Translations under genes and position numbers: made by a program
Shown here: positions 7,402-12,168 of the stretch, in pieces
Position numbering within the stretch: position 1 is the stretch's first letter
How the letters are laid out: each line of letters starts with the position of its first letter
The notes under the pieces: model-generated
Databases searched by the model: none
The model's input: only the letters and a program-made list of their open reading frames with translations
What the model was told of the DNA's origin: nothing
DNA from: CAVPLM01 sp964497095
GTDB lineage: Bacteria; Actinomycetota; Thermoleophilia; RBG-16-64-13
Assembly: GCA_964497095.1 (NCBI GenBank)
Contig: CAZCCL010000055.1
Span: 1 to 17,242 of the forward strand
DNA length: 17,242 nucleotides
Direction of reading: 5' to 3'

Positions 7402-7474
7402 ATGGAATTGTACGCGCGCCGCCGGACAGGACTCTGGCGGTCCACCGCCCTACGCACGGAGACGCGAGGTGGGG

Positions 7475-7484
7475 AGTATACACT
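7475..7484 (-). promoter_or_regulatory. Candidate rpsF operon promoter (-10 element)
   Basis: Minus strand AGTGTATACT, with TATACT (7475-7480) close to the sigma-70/sigma-A -10 consensus. It shares AGTGTAWACT with the putative purA promoter. The region where a -35 box should be is occupied by the inverted repeat 7485-7522. Predicted leader length is about 125 nt. Confidence 0.45.
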
Positions 7485-7522
7485 GAGGGCGCTGGGAGCA
7501 CCATAGTGCCACCAGCGCCCTC
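7485..7522. repeat. Long inverted repeat next to the rpsF promoter
   Basis: Outer arms GAGGGCGCTGG / CCAGCGCCCTC are a perfect 11-bp inverted repeat; inside, GCAC / GTGC pair around the loop CATA, separated by a 2x2 mismatch. It abuts the putative -10 block of rpsF. It could be an operator or a factor-assisted terminator for the ccdA operon; no T-run follows on either strand. Confidence 0.5.
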
Positions 7523-7611
7523 GCGCCCCCCGCGGACAGAGGGGAGAGCGTCACAGGCGGTTGCACCGTGACCCCCACCCTGTCGCCTCTGGGACGCGGA
7601 GAGTCGAAGTC

Positions 7612-7649
7612 GCGTTCCGAAGAGGAGAACGCCCTCCGGGTCCCGGGGG
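7612..7649 (-). terminator. Possible terminator of the ccdA operon
   Basis: About 33 nt after the ccdA stop, minus-strand sequence 7649-7632 folds as CCC-CCGG / CCGG-A-GGG (7 bp, one bulge, 3-nt loop), followed by a pyrimidine-rich stretch, TTCTCCTCTTC. A second hairpin, GCGTTC / GAACGC, overlaps it at 7612-7632. The T content is low, so this is tentative. The rest of the gene-free stretch 7341-7681 holds only the rpsF leader and promoter elements listed separately. Confidence 0.35.
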
Positions 7650-7681
7650 TCGATGCGGCCCCGCCGGCACGATCGTCCGCT

Positions 7682-8404
7682 CTAGAACAGCGGCAGTCCC
7701 AGACCGGACAGCCGAGCCGACAGCCAGCCGAATTGGCCCCCTATCAGGAGGCCGCCGTAGAGTATCAGGATGACTCCGCAGATTATCTGGATGACCCGCA
7801 GGTGCTTGCGCACGCGGGAGAACGCGCGCAGCGCCCGGCCCACGAAGAAGCCCGCCAGCAGAAACGGTATCCCCAATCCCAGGGAGTAGACGAACAGGAG
7901 CATCGCCCCGCCCGCCGGGTCACCGCCCGAGGCGGCCATGGTCAGGATGGAGGCTAGGACCGGCCCGACACAGGGAGTCCAGCCGAAGGCGAAGGCCACG
8001 CCCATGATGAACGCCCCCGTGGGACCCCGGGGGACTTTCCCAAGGAGCGGCCGCACGTCCCTCTGCATGAAGCCAGGCGCCGTCAGACCGGCGATGATCG
8101 CCCCTAGGACGACCAGCAGAGCGCCCGAGACTATCTGGAGCACGCGCTGGTTGGCAATGAGCACGCCCGCGAAAGAGAAGCCCGCGCCCAGCACAGTGAA
8201 GACCACGGAAAAGCCGAGCACGAAGGCCAGCGTGCTCAGGATCACGCGTCGGTCTCCGGCCCGCAACTCCTCGACGCTAAGGCCGGAGACGAAAGAGAGA
8301 TAGGCAGGAAGGAGGGGAAGGACGCATGGGCTGAGGAAGCTGGCCGCCCCACCGGCCAACGCCACCAGGAATGCGGTCAGACCGAGTTCAGCCGGTAAGG
8401 TCAT
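7682..8404 (-). CDS. ccdA: Cytochrome c biogenesis protein CcdA (thiol electron carrier)
   Basis: CcdA carries reducing equivalents from cytoplasmic thioredoxin across the membrane to extracytoplasmic thioredoxin-like proteins. The 240-residue product has six membrane segments and both redox cysteines in their family settings: Cys27 in FLSPCVLPLLPAYLS and Cys145 in GWTPCVGPVL. Length is typical of the short CcdA form without the DsbD end domains. The ATG at 8404 lies inside the end of the upstream TlpA-like selenoprotein gene (17-nt overlap), so the two are translationally coupled and should be functional partners: CcdA is the expected reductant of that protein. It is the last gene of the run that starts at trxA. 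Whether it serves cytochrome c maturation or another thiol pathway is not shown, as no other ccs gene is in view. Confidence 0.93.
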   Translation of the reverse strand: MTLPAELGLTAFLVALAGGAASFLSPCVLPLLPAYLSFVSGLSVEELRAGDRRVILSTLAFVLGFSVVFTVLGAGFSFAGVLIANQRVLQIVSGALLVVLGAIIAGLTAPGFMQRDVRPLLGKVPRGPTGAFIMGVAFAFGWTPCVGPVLASILTMAASGGDPAGGAMLLFVYSLGLGIPFLLAGFFVGRALRAFSRVRKHLRVIQIICGVILILYGGLLIGGQFGWLSARLSGLGLPLF

Positions 8405-8984
8405 CCAAGACGCTGGAGAGTTCCTCCGCCGTTACTCCACCGACCAAGGTCTTCGCGACCTCGCCCTCGGAGTCCAGCACGATATTGGTAGGGATCGCGC
8501 GCACCCCGTAGTCTCCAGCCACGTTGTCCTCATCGAGCATCACCGGGAAGCTGTAGCCGTTCTCGCTCAGGAACTCCCGCATGGCGTCTTCGCTGTCGTT
8601 CACCGCTACGGCCAGCAGTCCTGCTCTATCCGCTTCTTCTCGATAGAACCTATCGAGTTCAGGCGCTTCCGCCCTGCAGGCCCCTCACCAGGTGGCCATG
8701 AAGACCAGCACCAGGGGTCTGCCCCGGTATTGGCTCAGCGAGACCTGGGTGCCGTCGAGGGTGACCCCGGAGAAACCGGCTTCCATAGCGGTAGAGGAGG
8801 TGCTCGCGCCCCCGGTGGCAGCGGTACCGGCGGACCCACATCCCACCGAGAGGACTGCGACCAAGGCGACCAAGAACGCCAGCATTCCCGTGGTGAACGC
8901 ACCCAAGGTGAAGATCGAGACCCGAGCCTTTCTCGGCACACGATCCCTTCTCGGCATGCGATCCCTTCTCGGCACCCGTCTCAT
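8388..8984 (-). CDS. TlpA/ResA-like thioredoxin lipoprotein, selenocysteine at TGA (Sec100)
   Basis: An extracytoplasmic thiol-disulfide reductase of the TlpA/ResA/AhpC-TSA group, read through an in-frame TGA at 8687-8685. Before the TGA: a basic N-terminus, one hydrophobic segment (23-48), LSVGC with Cys49 as likely lipidation site, a Gly/Ser/Thr linker, then RPLVLVFMATW. After it, in the same frame: GACRAEAPELDRFYR and a full thioredoxin C-terminus with the cis-Pro loop GVRAIPTNIVLD. Homologues have ATWCxxCRAE at this spot, so TGA stands exactly where the first catalytic Cys belongs, giving a UxxC site (Sec100, Cys103). A SECIS-like hairpin follows at 8676-8660. Total 198 residues, starting at ATG 8984, which is 5 nt from the lgt stop; ATG 8957 and nearby GTGs are alternatives. 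It overlaps ccdA, its expected electron donor. A nonsense mutation is the alternative, but looks unlikely. Confidence 0.9.
8660..8676 (-). promoter_or_regulatory. Bacterial SECIS-like hairpin of the TlpA selenoprotein
   Basis: Downstream of the TGA, CAGG-(G bulge)-CG pairs with CG-CCTG around the tetraloop GAAG. The loop begins 15 nt after the TGA and its first base is G. Bacterial SECIS elements lie in the coding region just after UGA, have a small loop with a G in the first two positions, and often a bulge in the stem; SelB binds them. The hairpin overlaps codons for CRAEAP. Confidence 0.65.
8923..8976. repeat. Three 18-bp tandem repeats at the 5' end of the TlpA selenoprotein gene
   Basis: Units 8923-8940, 8941-8958 and 8959-8976 share CGATCCCTTCTCGGCA (first unit with changes). 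Read on the minus strand, each encodes V/M-P-R-R/K-D/A-R. Each unit contains a start-type codon (GTG, ATG, GTG) and AAGG upstream of the next one, so the repeats multiply possible ribosome entry sites and the positive charge before the membrane anchor. Confidence 0.85.
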
Positions 8985-8988
8985 AGCA

Positions 8989-9804
8989 TCACCTGCCCCT
9001 GCGCCCGCCCGAAACAGCGGTGGAGGCGACCGACGGTGCCGCGGTCTCCTGGCCACCCGCCAACGGACGCAGCCGTCCATACCTCTCGAAGTACCACATT
9101 CCTGCTATCCCTACCACGAAAAGCGCGACGCTGATCCACTGCTGCTGAGTGAGACCCAAGAAGACCGGCTGGTTGGTACGGATGAACTCCACCAGGAAAC
9201 GCTCGATCCCGGCCAGGACCAGATAGGCGAAGATAAGGGGGCCCTCCCGCCTGAAACGCGGACTGATGACCCACACCAAGAGAGCGAAGATGACAAGCGA
9301 AGCCACCGACTCGTACAGTTGGGTAGGATGGACTTTGATCGTGGTCGGGGGCAGACCCTCCGGGAAGGACATCCCCCAGGGCAGGTTGGTGGGCACTCCA
9401 TAGTCGTCGCCCCGCAGGAAGCAGCCGATCCGGCCCACCGCGTACCCGACCGCGACCGCGGGTGCGCCGGAGTCCATGACGGCCGCCAGTCGCTCTTTCG
9501 AAAGCAAAGTGACGACGACCACCGCCACGATGGCACCGAAGAGCCCCCCGAACCACACGAGGCCCCCTCCGCTCAGAAGGTTGCCCGGCCATTCCTCGGG
9601 ATGGATGATGAGGTAGTGGATCTTGGCGCCGAGAAGACCACCGATGACACAGGCTATGAGCAGGCCGTAGATGAAATCGGGCTTGACACCCCTCTGCTTG
9701 AACTGCCAATGAGCGACAAAACCGGCGCTGATGAACGCAAGCGCCATCATGACCCCGAACGAGTTCAAGGTGAAGCCGCCGATATGGAACAGCTCAGGGT
9801 ACAT
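8989..9804 (-). CDS. lgt: Prolipoprotein diacylglyceryl transferase
   Basis: Lgt moves diacylglycerol from phosphatidylglycerol to the lipobox cysteine of preprolipoproteins, in the cytoplasmic membrane. The 271-residue product has about seven membrane helices, the Lgt signature region GRIGCFLRGDDYG (124-136, with the essential Arg125; many homologues have N where this has C128), and HPTQLYES (159-166). N-terminal FHIGGFTLNSFGVMM is also typical. The ATG at 9804 has GGGAG 4 nt upstream. The stop TGA (8991-8989) is 5 nt from the start of the seleno-TlpA gene, which itself has a lipobox-like Cys, so the enzyme and a likely client are coupled. A possible extended -10 lies in the 149-nt gap before it. 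Confidence 0.95.
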   Translation of the reverse strand: MYPELFHIGGFTLNSFGVMMALAFISAGFVAHWQFKQRGVKPDFIYGLLIACVIGGLLGAKIHYLIIHPEEWPGNLLSGGGLVWFGGLFGAIVAVVVVTLLSKERLAAVMDSGAPAVAVGYAVGRIGCFLRGDDYGVPTNLPWGMSFPEGLPPTTIKVHPTQLYESVASLVIFALLVWVISPRFRREGPLIFAYLVLAGIERFLVEFIRTNQPVFLGLTQQQWISVALFVVGIAGMWYFERYGRLRPLAGGQETAAPSVASTAVSGGRRGR

Positions 9805-9857
9805 CCAACTCCCTCGGTGTACGCCTACTCAGGTCGAGATATGGCTCCCGCACCGCG

Positions 9858-9866
9858 ATTATCGCA
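9858..9866 (-). promoter_or_regulatory. Possible internal promoter before lgt
   Basis: Minus strand TGCGATAAT is an extended -10 (TGn plus GATAAT) about 55 nt upstream of the lgt ATG, within a 149-nt gap after the zinc-ribbon gene. No clear -35 is seen; an extended -10 can work without one. It could give lgt, seleno-TlpA and ccdA their own transcript. Confidence 0.35.
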
Positions 9867-9953
9867 TGCAGATGAGCCCTCAGACCCCGTGTCACATGCG
9901 AACGACGGCCCGGGCCGGCTGCAATGGGGACCGCACGGGTCCCGCTACGAGGC

Positions 9954-10184
9954 TCAGCTGAAGCCCGATCTGGGCGTGCACCCCTGGGGCTCCCGCCTGC
10001 CGCCGTCGGCAGATGACGAGGAGGCGGATCCCAGGCCCAACACGCCGCCGAACCCGGTGAAGCGCTGCTCCACCTCGTGTCCGCCGCATTCCGGGCAGAC
10101 CTTCGCATCGTCCTTGAGAAAGCCGAGGACGAACACCTCGAACTCGTTGCCGCACGAGCGGCATTTCAAGTCGTACGAAGCCAT
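9954..10184 (-). CDS. FmdB-type small zinc-ribbon protein
   Basis: A 76-residue protein with a two-knuckle zinc ribbon: CRSCGNEFEV (Cys8, Cys11) and CPECGGHEVEQRF (two more Cys about 20 residues later). The tail is low-complexity Gly/Ser/Ala and looks disordered. This fits the FmdB putative regulatory family, short proteins usually opening YxxxCxxCG; biochemical function is unclear. The ATG at 10184 overlaps the stop of the upstream gene by one base (TGATG), so translation is coupled to the candidate selenoprotein before it. The zinc thiolates in a thiol-redox operon may be incidental or a redox-sensitive site. Confidence 0.8.
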   Translation of the reverse strand: MASYDLKCRSCGNEFEVFVLGFLKDDAKVCPECGGHEVEQRFTGFGGVLGLGSASSSSADGGRREPQGCTPRSGFS

Positions 10185-10540
10185 CAGACATCATCTCCCT
10201 GGACGTCTGCGAAGGGCGCCACTCCCAAGCCGGCAAGTTCGTCTTCGATCCAGTACATGCTGATCGCGGCCGGAGTCTTGATCTCGTCCCCTACCAAAAC
10301 CAGCGGGGCCTCCCGGCCTTCTGCCAGCGCGCCTGTAAGGGCCGGGAAGTCGTCCAACTCGGGGTCATCGACATCGACGTACAGGAGCGGTCCGCCGTTC
10401 CCCATACGGCTGCCCAGGTCCTGATTCAGATAACCTACTACCTCCTCCAGAGATAGCGAGGGTCTTCAGCCCCCGCCCCTCCGCAAGGCATCCATCCGCC
10501 TGGAGCCCAACAGCACCAGGTGCGCCTCGGAACCAATCAT
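10184..10540 (-). CDS. Small thioredoxin-fold-like protein, candidate selenoprotein (Sec25 at TGA)
   Basis: A 118-codon frame interrupted only by TGA at 10468-10466. The ATG at 10540 follows AAGGGGAG 7 nt upstream; the sequence then reads AHLVLLGS, a loop ending GGG, TGA, RPSLSLEEVVGYL, PLLYVDVDDPE, APLVLVGDEIKTP and an amphipathic helix, SMYWIEDELAGLGV. The inferred order beta-alpha-beta-alpha-(cis-Pro)-beta-beta-alpha is that of a thioredoxin fold, with TGA at the start of helix 1 where the redox residue sits. There is no other Cys, so it would be a GxxU type. A SECIS-like hairpin follows at 10456-10438. The family is not one I recognise; it recalls DUF1462/YuzD-like thioredoxin folds. It lies 64 nt after trxA and overlaps the zinc-ribbon gene. 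A caller unaware of Sec would report only a 73-residue ORF from 10405. Confidence 0.75.
10438..10456 (-). promoter_or_regulatory. Bacterial SECIS-like hairpin of the small candidate selenoprotein
   Basis: CTATCTC pairs with GAGGTAG over seven base pairs (one G-U) around the loop TGGAG. The loop starts 16 nt after the TGA and has G as second base. The spacing is almost the same as in the TlpA selenoprotein (15 nt), though the sequences differ. Confidence 0.65.
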
Positions 10541-10582
10541 GTAGCGTCTCCCCTTCTCCTTATACGGGCAGTGGCTCGGATC

Positions 10583-10596
10583 GGCCGTTTGCGGCC
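10583..10596. other. Hairpin between trxA and the small candidate selenoprotein
   Basis: GGCCG / CGGCC form a perfect 5-bp stem with a 4-nt loop, a few bases after the trxA stop. There is no T-run, so it may act as a processing or 3'-stability element that lets trxA outrun its downstream genes, instead of a full terminator. Confidence 0.35.
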
Positions 10597-10604
10597 TAAT
10601 AACT

Positions 10605-10931
10605 CTAAGCCAGCCCGAATTCCTTCTCGTAGTCCTTCTGGTTGCGGGCGCCGATAAGTTGCGTCTTCAGCTGGCCACCGTCGAACATCATGACCGTGGG
10701 GATACTCATGATGCCGTACCGCGCCGCAAGCTCTTGGTTGACATCGACGTTCACTTTGAGGACGTTCACCTTGTCGCCGTGATCGGCGGCCAGCTTCTCC
10801 AGGACCGGGCCCACCATACGACAGGGACCGCACCACGGCGCCCAGAAATCGACGACCACAGGGACCGTGGACATGGATACCACTTCGTCGAACCCCTTGG
10901 TGTCAACTTCCTGCACGATGCCACCACTCAT
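10605..10931 (-). CDS. trxA: Thioredoxin
   Basis: A 108-residue classical cytoplasmic thioredoxin with VVVDFWAPWCGPCRMVGP (active-site Cys33 and Cys36 in sequence WCGPC), the buried Asp in VVVDFWA, and the cis-Pro loop GIMSIPTVMMF. It reduces protein disulfides using thioredoxin reductase, and is the normal cytoplasmic electron source for CcdA. The ATG at 10931 (MSGGIVQEVD) is chosen because AAGGAG lies 7 nt upstream and the family starts there; the open frame continues about 47 codons further but crosses the promoter region. It is the first gene of the minus-strand redox run and has a 5' leader with a strong hairpin and a CsoR-like operator. Unlike its operon neighbours, it uses ordinary cysteines. 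Confidence 0.97.
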   Translation of the reverse strand: MSGGIVQEVDTKGFDEVVSMSTVPVVVDFWAPWCGPCRMVGPVLEKLAADHGDKVNVLKVNVDVNQELAARYGIMSIPTVMMFDGGQLKTQLIGARNQKDYEKEFGLA

Positions 10932-10995
10932 CTCAATCTCCTTGCTGTTGTGGGCCTGCTCACCGGCCCCTCTACTATGGTAACCGACCAGGCTG

Positions 10996-11012
10996 CCCGA
11001 CGAAGCGTCGGG
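10996..11012. promoter_or_regulatory. Hairpin in the trxA leader
   Basis: CCCGACG / CGTCGGG, a perfect 7-bp stem with a 3-nt loop, about 65 nt before the trxA start. It may stabilise the mRNA or take part in leader control; no T-run follows, so termination is not indicated. Confidence 0.45.
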
Positions 11013-11034
11013 ACGGCCGGCCGAATCCTTCGAG

Positions 11035-11061
11035 GCTATATACCTTGGGGGGTATATTAGC
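11035..11061. promoter_or_regulatory. CsoR/CstR-like operator and promoter region upstream of trxA
   Basis: A core ATACC-TTGGGG-GGTAT (11040-11055) extends to ATATACC / GGTATAT and then, with one inserted base, to GCT / AGC. Operators of the CsoR/RcnR/CstR repressor family are AT-flanked inverted repeats with a central G/C tract, for example ATACCC...GGGGGTAT in B. subtilis and ATACCCC...GGGGTAT for CstR, so the likeness is close. On the minus strand TATATA (11037-11042) could serve as the trxA -10; on the plus strand TATATT (11053-11058) could serve the hydrolase. No repressor gene is in the window. Confidence 0.5.
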
Positions 11062-11212
11062 ACACCTGCCACCTTTGTGCCCCAAGACGGAAGGATACCG
11101 GGCCGGGCCGGGTCTCCTTCAAGTTGTTACCCGGTACCTCCATCGGCTAACCTATCAGCCGGAATCAACGGACCTATTGCCGATGTCACGGTATCGAGCG
11201 GAGGCGATCGCT

Positions 11213-11869
11213 ATGAGACTTACGTACTTCGGGCATTCTTCTTTTCTTGTCGAGACCGCAGAGGGGGTCCGAGTGATCCTCGATCCCTACCGTCACGGAG
11301 CATTCAACGGAGCCATCCGCTATGCCCCCATCGACGAGCCGGCCGAGGTGGTCGTCGCTTCTCACGATCACGATGATCACGGAGCCTCCGACACCATCCC
11401 CGGGGACCCGCTTGTGCTGCTTTACCCCACCGCCGAGACGGTGGGATCGCTCACGATCACGGGGGTGGATGTAGCCCACGACGAGGCCGGGGGCAGCGAG
11501 CGGGGGAAGAACACCATCGCGATCCTCGACGACGGCGACGTGCGCTTGGTCCATCTGGGCGACCTAGGCCACACCCTTGATTCCGCCACGGTCGAAGCCC
11601 TCGGCAGAGTAGACATCCTGCTGGTGCCTGTGGGGGGTTTCTTCACCATCGACCACCAGCAGGCAGCTGAAGTGGTGGAATCTTTGAAGCCCCGTATCGT
11701 GCTCCCGATGCACTACAAGACCACCGCCGTCGATTTCCCCATCTCCGCGGTCGATCCCTTCCTGGCGACCCAGGCCAAGGTCGAAAGGAAGGAAGAGTCC
11801 GTACTGGAGGTCACCGGAGACACGTTGCCCGAGGAACGGGTGACGATCGTCCTTACCCGCTGCCGTTGA
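11213..11869 (+). CDS. UPF0173-like metallo-beta-lactamase-fold hydrolase
   Basis: A 218-residue soluble protein of the MBL fold, closest in pattern to UPF0173/UlaG-type metal-dependent hydrolases. It opens MRLTYFGHSSFLVE, has the metal ligand motif SHDHDDHG (His51, His53, Asp55, His56), a further ligand loop HLGDLGH (Asp117) and LPMHYKT (His167). The substrate is unknown; relatives include a lactonase and proteins with no known role. The ATG at 11213 has GGAGG 8 nt upstream; an ATG ten codons earlier lacks a site. It diverges from trxA, sharing the 280-nt intergenic region with the inverted-repeat operator. The stop is TGA. Confidence 0.88.
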   Translation: MRLTYFGHSSFLVETAEGVRVILDPYRHGAFNGAIRYAPIDEPAEVVVASHDHDDHGASDTIPGDPLVLLYPTAETVGSLTITGVDVAHDEAGGSERGKNTIAILDDGDVRLVHLGDLGHTLDSATVEALGRVDILLVPVGGFFTIDHQQAAEVVESLKPRIVLPMHYKTTAVDFPISAVDPFLATQAKVERKEESVLEVTGDTLPEERVTIVLTRCR

Positions 11870-11905
11870 GATCCCGGTCTCCCGGCGCGGCCTCCGTTCG
11901 GAGAC

Positions 11906-11940
11906 GGGCGGGCGCCGCCGCGCCTGCGGCGAGCCCGCCC
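11906..11940 (+). terminator. GC-rich hairpin after the hydrolase gene
   Basis: GGGCGGGC / GCCCGCCC (8 bp) encloses GCCGC / GCGGC (5 bp) with a 7-nt loop, starting 37 nt after the stop codon. It is very stable but lacks a T-tract, a terminator form common in high-GC actinobacteria. The remaining spacer to the next gene shows only a purine-rich GAGGGAGG at 12053-12060. Confidence 0.5.
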
Positions 11941-12168
11941 GCACGGTCGTCGGAGGAAACTGTCTCCCGGTTGGGTCCCGTCCAACAGGTCGGCAAGAAC
12001 CCACGGTTATACATTGTCGCCACCACGAGGCCGCGTTCGAAGTGACGACCAAGAGGGAGGGCAGTAGTCATCTCGTCTGAGAAAGAACCATCGGCAAACA
12101 CCAAGAAAGCCGCAGAGCCCGCCAAGCCGGACAGACTGCAACGCATCCTGCGTCTGAAGTCCGGTCCG

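Noticed and set aside
8388..9080. Reading the two TlpA pieces as a pseudogene with a nonsense mutation
   Set aside because: There is no other defect, the TGA falls exactly on the catalytic Cys position, a SECIS-like hairpin follows, ccdA is still overlapped and coupled, and a second gene in the same operon shows the same pattern.
9794..10263. Hidden ORFs in the gap before lgt on either strand
   Set aside because: They lack ribosome sites, cross real gene ends, and are rich in Arg/Pro/Ala as expected from random high-GC sequence.
10605..11072. Longer trxA start, giving a 155-residue protein
   Set aside because: The extra N-terminus crosses the operator and leader hairpin and is unlike thioredoxins; AAGGAG lies before the ATG at 10931.
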